Positions 48,718 to 57,832 of a stretch of DNA of 64,000 nucleotides are shown here, one piece after another (the stretch's first letter is position 1; each line of letters opens with the position of its first letter). This DNA is from Corynebacterium cystitidis. GTDB lineage: Bacteria > Actinomycetota > Actinomycetes > Mycobacteriales > Mycobacteriaceae. Below the pieces are notes generated by a model. That model was not told the origin of the DNA. It saw only the letters and a list, made by a program, of their open reading frames with translations, and did no database searches. The position numbers and the translations under genes are program-made. The stretch is from positions 2,356,001 to 2,420,000 of the forward strand of contig NZ_LT906473.1 of NCBI RefSeq assembly GCF_900187295.1, given 5' to 3'.

Positions 48718-49524
48718 CTAGATGGGCTTATCGACGAGCACTATTTTGCGATCAGCCACGGTGTGTACCGTGGCACTAATTCTATAGACTTCTGAAACTA
48801 GCGCGTCTGTGATGATCTCTGGGCCCCCGTGAGCACAAGCCCTGCCGTCGGAAAGCACGAGGAAGCGGTCACAGTAGTCCAAGGCTAAGTTGATGTCATG
48901 CATGACGGCAGCGGCGGCCACGTCTTGGGTATCGACTAGTTTCCTCACCAAACTCAAAATTGAGTGCTCAGCTGCAATGTCTAGGTTGTTGGTCGGCTCA
49001 TCAAGAAGTAACACTCCCGTGCACTGGACTAGGGCTCTGCCGAGTACCACTTTCTGATATTCGCCCCCGGAGAGCTCATCAATGTATGTCAAGGCGTGTC
49101 TCTCAAGCCCGATAGCTGAAATGACGGCATCAACTATTGCGTAATCATCCTCCGTCGGGACGCCAGTGATGAAGGGTTTTCGTCCTATCAACAAGGAATC
49201 ATAAACACTCGAGCGATTCGTGAAATTTTTTTGGGCAACATAGGCCAATTGTTGGGCGCGTTGCGTCCGTTTAATGGTGGCGATGTCTTGGCCGTAAAGA
49301 AGGACTTTTCCATGTTTGGCCCTAAGTATTGCGGCTAAACAATTAAGCAGGGTTGATTTCCCCGAGCCATTTACACCCAAGACCGCCAGAAACGAGCCAG
49401 CATGAATCTCGGCAGAGACTTTGCTAAGAACTGCATCACCTGGGGTAAACGAGAAGCCAATCTCGTCGGCTAGAAGCCTTCCTGGTTTGTCCATAGTGTC
49501 GCCGATGTGCAGATCTGAAGTCAT
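48718..49524 (-). CDS. ABC transporter ATP-binding protein, iron/haem/cobalamin type
   Basis: 268 residues; ATG overlaps the permease stop (ATGA), with an alternative at residue 11. Walker A VLGVNGSGKSTLLN, signature ELSGGEYQKVVLGRAL, Walker B GVLLLDEPTNNLD and H-loop AAVMHDINLALDYC. FecE/BtuD-like ATPase that powers the FecCD-type permease. Confidence 0.92.
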   Translation of the reverse strand: MTSDLHIGDTMDKPGRLLADEIGFSFTPGDAVLSKVSAEIHAGSFLAVLGVNGSGKSTLLNCLAAILRAKHGKVLLYGQDIATIKRTQRAQQLAYVAQKNFTNRSSVYDSLLIGRKPFITGVPTEDDYAIVDAVISAIGLERHALTYIDELSGGEYQKVVLGRALVQCTGVLLLDEPTNNLDIAAEHSILSLVRKLVDTQDVAAAAVMHDINLALDYCDRFLVLSDGRACAHGGPEIITDALVSEVYRISATVHTVADRKIVLVDKPI

Positions 49525-50639
49525 CGCTTCGACCTTCGCATCAGTAGGTATAAAAAGAGCGGGGCGCCGATAAACGATGTGATGGAACTAATCGGCAAAA
49601 TCACCGGCGGAATAATGATCCGCGCCAACAAATCGCTAGCAAGCAACACACAGGAACCAGTCAGAGCTGACGCGAGGAGGAGGTGACGGTAATCGCCTCC
49701 GATCAAGCGACGCATGATGTGAGCAGCTATGAGGCCGACGAAATTGATCGTCCCGCAAAATGCAATAACAACGCTCGACGCTGCTGCACCGACGAGCATG
49801 CTTAACAGCCGAGTACGCCCAGTGTTGACACCTAAACCGTGGGCGGAGCCTTCCCCCAATTCCATTGCGTTGTAATTCCATCGATTTCGCCAAAAATATA
49901 TTGACGTTGCTGTGACCACCAAGGTGACTATCGCTAATTCTTGGTAGTTAACGCGCCCAAGATCGCCAAAAGTCCAAAATACGACTGCTGCAACTTGAGT
50001 ATCCTCGGCAAAATACTGGATCATTGCGGTCGCGCCGGCAAAAAGAGCAGAAATCGCAACACCGGCCAGAACAATGGATTCCGAGGTCATATCGCGAAGC
50101 CGCGAGAGACCCAGAATCACAAGGGTCGATGCCATCGCCCCCACGAACGCGCACGCGACTGTGACATAAGGATTTCCCGAGGCTACTCCTTCATGCAGCG
50201 AGGCGCCTGTCAAACCGCCCACCACGATAATCGATACTGCTGCACCGAAGGCAGCACCTTGGGAAATACCTAAGGTACTCGCTGAGGCCAGTGGATTTCT
50301 CAGCACTGCCTGAAAAGCACTACCGGCCAATGCTAATCCAATACCGCCCAGGACAGCCATGAGGATTCGTGGCATCCTCATCCGCCACACGACAATTTCA
50401 CTGTATTCGTCGCCTCCTCCAGTCACTGCCCGTAGAACATCAACCAACCCCAGATCTGATGATCCAGTCATAAGTGCTGCGAGAATGAGAAATAGCAGGA
50501 GGACGAAAGTAGCGAGAATAACTATCCACCTCCGCCGCACCATCCCCGTGTACTGAAGGCTCGGCCTTGGGGGCGAGGTCTCCCGCCCTAGTTCCACGTT
50601 GGGGGAGTAAGTGGCGAAAACTGGTTGCAGAGACTTCAC
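49521..50639 (-). CDS. FecCD-family ABC permease
   Basis: 372 residues. Ten membrane helices, the BtuC/FecC fold: RMPRILMAVLGGIGLALAGS, AFQAVLRNPLASASTLGISQ, GTINFVGLIAAHIMRRLIGG (coupling region). The first 45 residues are cytoplasmic and longer than usual. Forms the membrane channel for siderophore, haem or cobalamin. Placed 18 bases downstream of the binding-protein gene. Confidence 0.93.
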   Translation of the reverse strand: MKSLQPVFATYSPNVELGRETSPPRPSLQYTGMVRRRWIVILATFVLLLFLILAALMTGSSDLGLVDVLRAVTGGGDEYSEIVVWRMRMPRILMAVLGGIGLALAGSAFQAVLRNPLASASTLGISQGAAFGAAVSIIVVGGLTGASLHEGVASGNPYVTVACAFVGAMASTLVILGLSRLRDMTSESIVLAGVAISALFAGATAMIQYFAEDTQVAAVVFWTFGDLGRVNYQELAIVTLVVTATSIYFWRNRWNYNAMELGEGSAHGLGVNTGRTRLLSMLVGAAASSVVIAFCGTINFVGLIAAHIMRRLIGGDYRHLLLASALTGSCVLLASDLLARIIIPPVILPISSITSFIGAPLFLYLLMRRSKR

Positions 50640-50657
50640 AGCTACATCGAACCCCTG

Positions 50658-51812
50658 CTAGGAGAAATCGAGCGAAGTGAAGTCCATACCAAGTTCACGC
50701 ATGTGGCTGTAGTACTCGGAGCCCAGCATGGTTCGGAAGATCTCATCATATTTCTCGGTGAGGTCAACGTCTTCGAATTTTTCGGGATAGACCGTCGCCG
50801 CAGCAAAATACGCGTTAGCGATTCCCATCTCTACATTGGTGCCGTTGAAGTTGAACGCGGGTTGAGTATAGATCTCCCCATTTTGGAACGCCGTGAGTTG
50901 GTTGAAGAATGCGGCATTGTCAGCGTAGTCTTTTTTCATGAGGTCCATGTTCGATGGATTGAGGAAAATTATGTCTGGGTCCCACTGACCTAACTGCTCT
51001 AAGTCGATATCAACCGATCCATGACCTCCTAATTCATCAGCGACGTTCTTAATATTCGATACGACAAACGGGGCATATTGCTGGTAGGTGCCTCCAAAAC
51101 TCTTAGCCCCCTTGAAGTTGACCGCGCCGACATAGACCGAAGGCTTGTCATCTTCTTCAACTGCCGAGGTCCGGGAATCTAAATCTTCTTCCCATTCCTT
51201 CATCTGGGCCACCACCTCGGAAGCATGGTCTTCGGTTCCGAGAGTCTCTCCGATTACTTCGATTGACTTATATACATCCTCACTAAAGATTTGATTCTGG
51301 TAGGAAATGCACACGACAGGGATTCCGGTGGTGTCTTGTAAAAGATCGCACTCATCAGCGCTACGGCTAGAGATCACTACATCAGGATTTAGTCCCAATA
51401 ATGCTTCTTCGTCCACTGCCGTCTCCAGCAGGTGATTACCGTTGCTGGTAGTGGGCAACGAGGAAAAGAGCTTTTCGTGGACCACGGTATATGGCCTGAG
51501 AGGTGAACTTGGAGTCTCCATTTCAGTGACCGCGATTAACTTGTCTGCTGCTCCTGCGTACACTGCAAAACGCGCCGCAGACCCCACGGACGCACTGGTC
51601 TCAACAACCTGGGGCAACTCCACTTCTCGCCCATAAGCATCAACGACTGTCCTGGTCTCACTACCATTCACAGCCCCGGTAGTTTCGGCAGACGCTGTAC
51701 TTGTTGTTGACGTTTCTGCATTGGGTGATTTTGACGAACATGCAGCCAACGGAGCAACAACGAGCAGCGATGCTGCAAAGAATGCCACGGTGTTTTTCAA
51801 TCTTTTCTTCAT
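50658..51812 (-). CDS. Iron/haem-type ABC substrate-binding lipoprotein
   Basis: 384 residues from ATG at 51812 (GAGGATAAT upstream). Lipoprotein signal with lipobox LAACSS, so Cys at about 26 becomes lipidated. Periplasmic-binding fold of the helical-backbone class (VVDAYGREVELPQVVETSAS, LLGLNPDVVISSRSADECDL). Delivers ligand to the FecCD permease. The ligand (siderophore, haem or cobalamin) cannot be told; first gene of the operon. Confidence 0.9.
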   Translation of the reverse strand: MKKRLKNTVAFFAASLLVVAPLAACSSKSPNAETSTTSTASAETTGAVNGSETRTVVDAYGREVELPQVVETSASVGSAARFAVYAGAADKLIAVTEMETPSSPLRPYTVVHEKLFSSLPTTSNGNHLLETAVDEEALLGLNPDVVISSRSADECDLLQDTTGIPVVCISYQNQIFSEDVYKSIEVIGETLGTEDHASEVVAQMKEWEEDLDSRTSAVEEDDKPSVYVGAVNFKGAKSFGGTYQQYAPFVVSNIKNVADELGGHGSVDIDLEQLGQWDPDIIFLNPSNMDLMKKDYADNAAFFNQLTAFQNGEIYTQPAFNFNGTNVEMGIANAYFAAATVYPEKFEDVDLTEKYDEIFRTMLGSEYYSHMRELGMDFTSLDFS

Positions 51813-51925
51813 TTTATTATCCTCACGTGCACGCTTCCCTCGGCTAGGAGACCGCTCCACTAGGCACATCCCTACCTATCTCAACCTAACGTCCCAGCCT
51901 ATTGGCAAACACCCTACTATCTAAT

Positions 51926-51945
51926 AATCAATTAATCTATTGATT
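51926..51945. promoter_or_regulatory. AT-rich inverted repeat in the ABC-operon upstream region
   Basis: AATCAAT (51926-51932) and ATTGATT (51939-51945) form a perfect 7-bp-arm inverted repeat about 115 bases before the lipoprotein start, in a locally AT-rich patch. Candidate operator. A DtxR-type half-site (TTAGGTT on the − strand) lies nearer the gene but the full box is poor. The rest of 51813-52239 holds no supported gene. Confidence 0.35.
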
Positions 51946-52239
51946 CAAAGAGTCTGGGCCTGGGGGCTTGTACCGATAACCCCGGGCAAGCATTGTTCGG
52001 CCGAACTCACGCCCCCATGTTCACCCGAATTGTACAACTTGTCCATACCTCTTGGCCTGCATTAATCTTTTTCTTGGCTATACTTTCGCATATCTTTCTT
52101 CTACACTTAGTGGTTCGTTCCCCTACACTGGATGTTGACCATGTACTCGACACTGCTCATACAACGGTGAGACCGGGGATTTTACACCGCAGCATCGCCG
52201 GGTATGGCGAGACGAAGAAATGAAAGTAGGAATAGTCCA

Positions 52240-53802
52240 ATGACACACTATGTGGTGCCCGACCACGGTCTTGGTGCTGTTCGAAATATCCCAGTAGAAA
52301 ACGTCAATGCGCGCGCTGCCAGCTCCTTACTGGAGGATGCAGGCTCTTCCGTAGCCGATGTTGCTACTTCTTTGATTCCAGCAGAACGTACCGGAGGCTT
52401 CCACCTTCACTTCGATGGCCAGATCCTCGGGTCTGTGAGCGAATACAATCGCCACGAATACCCGGATTTAGAGTGGATAGTTTCCACTGGTCTCACCCCT
52501 CAAGTGAAGGCCCGTGTTTCTAATTTAGGCGAGGGGCTCGGGCCCTCGATCGCGCTACGTCTCCCCCGTCCGGGGCTTTGTCTCCCGCTCAACGATCCCC
52601 CAGAGCAACCGTGGGTGCTTCTCGACGATGGCCCCGCCCGCGCAGTTACCTACTCTGCCGACGCGGTGGAAGCTGAAATGAAAGACCGCATGCATCTCCT
52701 CGTCGAGCTGCGCCCTGACGGGCCGGAAGGTCTTGCGGCCTACATTCATGAACGTAAGGTCGGTGCGCTGACAGCCGCCGATGCACACGCCCTGTGGCCT
52801 CTGGTTTCAGAGTTGTCTCAGCGCGGATTGATCACGATGGCTCGGTCCTACCACTCCCCCGTAGCTGGCACCCCCGAACTTACGGTGTACGCCGCCTCTT
52901 CTGATGGGTCTGTGGCCTTGGGCGAATTGGAAATTTCACCGTTGCCTGTCGTCGAAAAGCGGCAAGCTGCCATCGCTGAGGACGCTTGTGCTCCCACCAC
53001 GGTGATGCCGGTGTCTGTTGCGGAGCCAGAGCACACCGTTCCTGTTGAAGCTGGCACAAACGTGGTTCACCTGCCTGACGCTTTGCCAGCGCCGGACGCA
53101 ACCCCTGAATCCTCGGCCGCTGCTGCCACAGCCTATACATCATTCAAGGCTGATCAAGATGCTGAAGAGGCCGCTCGGCTTGCCGACGAGGAAGTTGCCG
53201 GAACTGTAGCTACAGAGAAACAACGGCGCCGCTTCTTAGGCGTTACCGCAGCTGTCGGCGCAGTGGCTCTTGCAGGTACCGCGGTCCTTGGCATGACAGG
53301 CTCTCTCCCAATGACTGCCGATAACATCGCAGCGACATTCGGTGGGCCCGATCGGAACCAGCGTGATCGTCTCTTCCCCTACTCCTCGGGCACTGCTGAG
53401 CACGCTACCGACAAGGAAAAGGAAGAGGAAGGAAACTCCGATACAGCGGACCCCGGCCCCGCCCCGGAAAATCCCGCTGACCGTCACAGTGAGCACAATG
53501 AGGGCGAGTCCGGCCCAGCGCCAGCACCCGCACCAGCACCCGAGGCTCCAGCACCGGCGCCGGCCCCTGCACCCCAGCCGCCGGCCCCGCAGTACCAAGC
53601 ACCAGCACCAGCTCCCCCGCCGGCACCAGCTCCGCGATATCAAGCTCCGCCACCGGCTCCAGCTCCCGCACCAGCACCGGCTCCCGCACCAGCACCGGCT
53701 CCCGCGCCCGCACCAGATGGCTACTATGTGCATGAAGTGCCTGGCGTGCAGATTCAAACGAATATCCCGCTCGGCGTGAACCCGTGGCAGCTAACGTTCT
53801 AG
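52240..53802 (+). CDS. Corynebacterial membrane protein with Pro/Ala repeat tail
   Basis: 520 residues from ATG at 52240, AGGAATAG upstream. A soluble N-terminal part of about 320 residues with mixed alpha/beta content, then a single membrane helix near 332-350 (VTAAVGAVALAGTAVLGMTG). A charged segment (DKEKEEEGNSDTADPGP) and a Pro/Ala spacer of alternating PA units (residues about 424-491) follow, and a short C-terminal motif VHEVPGVQIQTNIPLGVN. Type II topology would put the Pro/Ala stalk across the cell wall and expose the tail. Family not recognised; next to the dnaQ-like gene. Confidence 0.6.
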   Translation: MTHYVVPDHGLGAVRNIPVENVNARAASSLLEDAGSSVADVATSLIPAERTGGFHLHFDGQILGSVSEYNRHEYPDLEWIVSTGLTPQVKARVSNLGEGLGPSIALRLPRPGLCLPLNDPPEQPWVLLDDGPARAVTYSADAVEAEMKDRMHLLVELRPDGPEGLAAYIHERKVGALTAADAHALWPLVSELSQRGLITMARSYHSPVAGTPELTVYAASSDGSVALGELEISPLPVVEKRQAAIAEDACAPTTVMPVSVAEPEHTVPVEAGTNVVHLPDALPAPDATPESSAAAATAYTSFKADQDAEEAARLADEEVAGTVATEKQRRRFLGVTAAVGAVALAGTAVLGMTGSLPMTADNIAATFGGPDRNQRDRLFPYSSGTAEHATDKEKEEEGNSDTADPGPAPENPADRHSEHNEGESGPAPAPAPAPEAPAPAPAPAPQPPAPQYQAPAPAPPPAPAPRYQAPPPAPAPAPAPAPAPAPAPAPAPDGYYVHEVPGVQIQTNIPLGVNPWQLTF

Positions 53803-53882
53803 CCTAGGGCACCGCGTGAAGTCGCGTGCCACAAATTAAGGCAATGGCATGGCGGTATCGCTAGTTGGCTAGAATCTGAACA

Positions 53883-54881
53883 ATGACCACTGAGCAGGAA
53901 CTGTCGCACCCGTTCGTCGCGGTGCATGTGCAGTCGACGGGGATCCACCCGTCCACTGGGCGCTTGCTCACTCTCGATGCTGTTACCTTTGACAACGCTG
54001 GTTCCACCGGCGAAGACTTTCACACCATCTTCAACACCGGTGGAGATCCTGGACCTGTTCACCGTCACGGCGTTCCTTACGACGAGTTTGAGCAGGCGCA
54101 ACGCTTTTCTCGCCACCTCAAAACCCTGGACCGGCTGATTGACGGGCGCACACTGATTGTGCACGACGCCCCTCAGGTCTGGGGGTTCGTCGTGTCCGAG
54201 GCCCGGCGTGCAATGAATGCTGCGGCACGCGCGAACCGTTCCCGCAATCGTGGGCGTGGCCGACGCCGCCAACGAGTCGGGCACGTTCCGCAACCAGAGG
54301 CGATCGTCGATACGCTCGCAACAACCCGGCGCCGTGGGATTGCGCTGACCGACGCTCGACTCTACGCCGTTGCCGAAAAAGTCCAGGTGGCTGCGCCAAG
54401 CCCGGTGGCCAGTGTGGCGCGTGCCCAGCGTCCGGAGACAGAAACATCACGTGAGGCCACACTGGTGCTCGTCGAGCTCTATCGCACCCTTTCTAGAAGT
54501 GGCCCCGTTGTCTCTTTTAGCCCGAAGGAGTTAACAGCTGACCGTTTCGGGTTGCAGCGTACCCACGCGCGGGTCGCTGCTGAAAAGGCGGAACCTGAGC
54601 ACGACAACCCAGGCACCTACACCCGTGAGAAAGGACTGGCTGCGGGGATGGAGTTTGTTGTCAGCGATGACGTCGAGATCGCCCCTGATGAGTTGATCAC
54701 AGCAGGGCGTGAAGCGGGCCTTACCTATACGGAAAAGCTGACCCGGACGGCATCTCTCGTGGTCACAAACCTTCGCTCTGACCTGCGGGGCAAGGCGATG
54801 CATGCCCACCGGAAAGACATCCCCCTTGTGAGTGATAAAGATTTCCTGGCAGCAGTGGCACAACTCAATGCGGGCAGATAA
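53883..54881 (+). CDS. DnaQ-like protein with BRCT domain, exonuclease residues lost
   Basis: 332 residues. The N-terminal half aligns in pattern with DEDDh exonucleases: motif I would be VDxETTG, but here FVAVHVQSTGI, so both acidic residues are changed (D to H, E to Q). Motif II reads LIVHDAPQVWGF with no final Asp. An Arg-rich insert (RANRSRNRGRGRRRQR) follows. The C-terminus (EKGLAAGMEFVVSDDVEIAP … LVVTNLRSDLRGKAMHAHRK) is BRCT-like, a phosphopeptide- or DNA-binding fold. Likely a non-catalytic DNA-binding protein; in C. glutamicum the same place is held by a gene called dnaQ2. Confidence 0.75.
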   Translation: MTTEQELSHPFVAVHVQSTGIHPSTGRLLTLDAVTFDNAGSTGEDFHTIFNTGGDPGPVHRHGVPYDEFEQAQRFSRHLKTLDRLIDGRTLIVHDAPQVWGFVVSEARRAMNAAARANRSRNRGRGRRRQRVGHVPQPEAIVDTLATTRRRGIALTDARLYAVAEKVQVAAPSPVASVARAQRPETETSREATLVLVELYRTLSRSGPVVSFSPKELTADRFGLQRTHARVAAEKAEPEHDNPGTYTREKGLAAGMEFVVSDDVEIAPDELITAGREAGLTYTEKLTRTASLVVTNLRSDLRGKAMHAHRKDIPLVSDKDFLAAVAQLNAGR

Positions 54882-54899
54882 TTTCGCTATCGTGGACGC

Positions 54900-56183
54900 A
54901 TGAGTTCATCACCACTAAGCCGGTTGTCGTCGCTGCGTTCGCGCGTAGCTACTACTGCCGCTAAAGCAGCAACTGCAGCCTCGCGCGCCACAGGGCGTGG
55001 TGCCGGGGGCATGATCGGCGGCTTAATTGCTGGCGCGATCGATCCAAATATTATGTCGTCGCTTGCCGACGATCGCCCTGCCGTGCTTGTTACCGGCACC
55101 AATGGCAAATCCACCACCACCCGCATGTTGGCTGCTGCCCTGCGCACCAAGTACAGCGTTGCTACCAACGACGGCGGCGACAACATGGACGCCGGCATTA
55201 TTTCGGCGCTCATGGCATCCCCAGATGCTACCCACATTGTGTTGGAGGTCGATGAGCTACACGTACCGTCTGTGGCGGACAAGATCAACCCGCAGGCCCT
55301 GGTGTTGCTGAACTTGTCGCGTGACCAGTTGGACCGCGTCGGCGAGATCAACTCGATTGAGCGGGCTTTGCGCTCAGCCGTCACTGCTCACCCCGATATG
55401 ACTGTGATTGCCAATTGTGATGACGTGCTCATGACATCGGTGGCGTGGGACGCCAAGAACGTGATTTGGGTCTCGGCCGGTGCGGGATGGTTGGGTGATT
55501 CTGTGTCTAATCCGCGCGGTGGCGGGCACGTGGTACGCACCGAGGACGACTGGTACGCGGTGAAACCTCTGCCTAATGGCAGCACTTTCCGACGCCCCAC
55601 GCCGGACTGGGTGGTCACCCCTGAGGGGATTACCACTCCGGAGGGTCAGCTGGTTGATCTCGATCTGATTCTGCCGGGGCAAGCGAACCGTGGTAACGCA
55701 GCCCAGGCGATCGCTGCGGCTGTTGAGGCGTTCGGCGTGGATCTTGATGCCGCGGTGGGTGCCGCCGAAGCAGTAGACGATGTTGCGGGCCGCTACTCTA
55801 CCGTGCATTTAGGCGACCACGAGGTTCACTTCTTGCTGGCGAAGAACCCCGCCGGTTGGCAGGAAGCACTGAGCATGCTGCACCGTGATGCCGATGGGTT
55901 AGTGATTGCGGTCAATGGCCAGGTTGCTGACGGCGAGGATCTTTCCTGGTTATGGGATGTGCGCTTTGAGGATTTCGAAGGTGTGTCGGTGAAAGCCGCC
56001 GGTGAACGTGGCACCGACCTTGCCGTGCGGTTGTTGTACGCCGAGATAGATTATGAGCTCATTCACGACCCCGTTGAGGCAATCCGTGCGTGCCCGCCCG
56101 GGCGCGTCGAGGTGCTGGCCAATTACACCGCGTTTCGTGACTTGAAACGCAATATTGCGAAGCAGGAGGACTACCGTGACTGA
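54900..56183 (+). CDS. murT: Lipid II isoglutaminyl synthase subunit MurT
   Basis: 427 residues from ATG at 54900. Mur-ligase-like central domain with VTGTNGKSTTTRMLAAAL and NCDDVLMT; C-terminal DUF1727 (VNGQVADGEDLSWLWDVRFE). With GatD it amidates the D-Glu of lipid II. In the insert after WVSAGAGWLGD the usual zinc-ribbon Cys residues are absent: SVSNPRGGGHVV where relatives have CPRCGG-like Cys pairs, and WYAVKPLPNGSTFRRPTPDW where a CxxC is usual. Only two Cys occur in the whole protein. The gatD start overlaps its stop by eight bases. Confidence 0.92.
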   Translation: MSSSPLSRLSSLRSRVATTAAKAATAASRATGRGAGGMIGGLIAGAIDPNIMSSLADDRPAVLVTGTNGKSTTTRMLAAALRTKYSVATNDGGDNMDAGIISALMASPDATHIVLEVDELHVPSVADKINPQALVLLNLSRDQLDRVGEINSIERALRSAVTAHPDMTVIANCDDVLMTSVAWDAKNVIWVSAGAGWLGDSVSNPRGGGHVVRTEDDWYAVKPLPNGSTFRRPTPDWVVTPEGITTPEGQLVDLDLILPGQANRGNAAQAIAAAVEAFGVDLDAAVGAAEAVDDVAGRYSTVHLGDHEVHFLLAKNPAGWQEALSMLHRDADGLVIAVNGQVADGEDLSWLWDVRFEDFEGVSVKAAGERGTDLAVRLLYAEIDYELIHDPVEAIRACPPGRVEVLANYTAFRDLKRNIAKQEDYRD

Positions 56184-56934
56184 TTCACTGACTATTGGCC
56201 TGGTGCTGCCCGACGTTCTGGGTACCTACGGCGATGATGGTAACGCGCTTGTGCTGCGTCAGCGTGCACGCATGCGCGGGATGGAGGCGGAGATCCTTCG
56301 TCTCCGTTTAGGCGACGCTATCCCGGAGAATCTCGATATTTACTGTGTTGGTGGCGGGGAGGACTCCGCCCAGATTTTGGCGGCGGACCACCTGTCGAAG
56401 GATAAGGGCCTGGTGAGAGCGGCTATCAATCGGCGCCCCATCTTCGCGGTGTGCGCCGGCTTGCAGGTACTTGGCGAGTCTTTCCGCGCTTCAGGTAAGC
56501 AGGTAGACGGCATCGGGCTTATCGACGCCACCACCTTCCCCATGGCATCCCGCGCCATCGGGGAGGTCACCTCACACCCTACCCATGTCGGCATTACTGA
56601 GGAACTGACAGAGCCCTTGACTGGTTTTGAGAACCACTTGGGTGGCACCGTTTTGGGCACTGGTGCTGAACCGCTGGGCCGGTTGACCCGCGGCACTGGC
56701 AATACCGATGCTGCAAGTACCGCGGACATGCTTTCTGACGGCTCCCGCCAGCGCAGCGCCGAAGGAGCCGTGCAGGGCAGCGTGATTGCCACCTACATGC
56801 ATGGGCCCGTGCTTGCACGCAACCCGCAGCTTGCTGATCTACTTTTGTCCAACGCTATGGGGATCAAACTCCGCGAGCTGGAACCTTTGGAGCTTGCCAC
56901 AGTGGACCGGCTGCGCCTCGAGCGCTTGAAGTAG
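56176..56934 (+). CDS. gatD: Lipid II isoglutaminyl synthase glutaminase subunit GatD
   Basis: 252 residues from GTG at 56176, inside the murT end. CobB/CobQ-like class I glutaminase: catalytic Cys in PIFAVCAGLQVLGESF, catalytic His in IATYMHGPVLARNP. Supplies ammonia from glutamine to MurT. The tandem murT-gatD overlap ensures equal production of the two subunits. Confidence 0.95.
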   Translation: MTDSLTIGLVLPDVLGTYGDDGNALVLRQRARMRGMEAEILRLRLGDAIPENLDIYCVGGGEDSAQILAADHLSKDKGLVRAAINRRPIFAVCAGLQVLGESFRASGKQVDGIGLIDATTFPMASRAIGEVTSHPTHVGITEELTEPLTGFENHLGGTVLGTGAEPLGRLTRGTGNTDAASTADMLSDGSRQRSAEGAVQGSVIATYMHGPVLARNPQLADLLLSNAMGIKLRELEPLELATVDRLRLERLK

Positions 56935-56983
56935 CGCTGAAGCCGCGCTCCGCTGGGCCGGGGCTCTTCATGCATCCCCTTTC

Positions 56984-57115
56984 ATGTTGAGATCTCTTTT
57001 TGACGCAAATATTCTCGTTCCTTATGACCTTGATGACCTTGCATGCTTGTTTTTAGCGCTAGCAGAGGAAGATGCTGTTGAGCTGAGATGGTCCCCTGCC
57101 GTGCTAAGCAAAGCA
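56984..57115 (+). pseudogene. VapC-like PIN-domain toxin remnant
   Basis: The frame starts MLRSLFDANILVPYDLDDLA then CLFLALAEEDAVELRWSPAV. This matches the first 40-odd residues of PIN-domain ribonucleases (LFDANILVP carries the first catalytic Asp). The similarity stops near 57115, where the frame runs antisense into the 3' end of recR, so the remaining catalytic acids are missing. No VapB partner is present. A decayed toxin-antitoxin gene. Confidence 0.5.
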
Positions 57116-57146
57116 ACTGGCGTACCTTTGACCTGGTTGCCTAAGA

Positions 57147-57772
57147 CTAGAGGCGCAACCGCCCCGACAATGCCCGCGACAGAGTAAGCTCGTCGACAAA
57201 CTCAAGGTCTCCACCCAATGGCATGCCTGATGCAAGGCGGGAGACCACCAGATCTGGGAAGTCCTTGAGCAGACGCGCAAGGTAGCTGGAGGTTGCCTCC
57301 CCTCGGTATCAGGATCAGTAGCGAGGATAACCTCGCTGATCTCAGGCGAGTCCTCCCCATCACGATCAGGTAAAACACCACCGATACGTTGCAGCAGCGA
57401 AGAAATATTCAAATCCGTCGGACCTACATTCGCCAACGGGTCGAGCGCGCCACCAAGAACGTGGAATCGGCCATTGTACTCACCGGTGCGCTCAATAACT
57501 TGAATGTCTTTGGCGTCCTCCACCACGCACACCACAGAGGTATCGCGCCCCGAATCGGCACAGATACGGCACACATCGTCACGCGAAACGTTATTGCAGA
57601 TCCGGCAAAACGTCACCCCATCACGCACTGCAGCAAGGGCAGCCCGCAGACGGTCAATATCTTCAGGGTCCGTCTTGAGCAGGTGAAAAGCGATACGCTG
57701 CGCACTTTTTGGGCCCACCCCAGGCAGGCGAGAAAACTCGTCGATCAAGTCCTGGAGAGGTCCTTCAAACAC
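57147..57772 (-). pseudogene. recR: recR with a one-base frameshift in the C-terminal part
   Basis: N-terminal 160 residues are normal: HhH region [16 protein letters not shown], Cys4 zinc finger [16 protein letters not shown], Toprim start [14 protein letters not shown] and ATDPDTEG. At 57299-57302 (CCCC) the frame breaks; adding one G restores a perfect RecR end ([20 protein letters not shown] … [20 protein letters not shown] … ALSGRLRL, stop 57147-57149), giving 208 residues. As written the frame runs on with unrelated residues to 57104. Homopolymer sequencing error or a real mutation. RecR works with RecFO in loading RecA. Confidence 0.88.
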
Positions 57773-57832
57773 GTAATGCCCCTTTCGTCGTCACGCACTG
57801 GCCTGCTCAAGCCCAACTGCCAAGCATACAAA

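Noticed and set aside
51870..51900. DtxR box upstream of the ABC operon
   Set aside because: Only the first half (TTAGGTT) fits; the second half of the 19-bp consensus does not match.
51993..52223. 76-residue hydrophobic frame before the Pro/Ala protein gene
   Set aside because: No ribosome site, no recognisable composition, and it overlaps the start region of the next gene.
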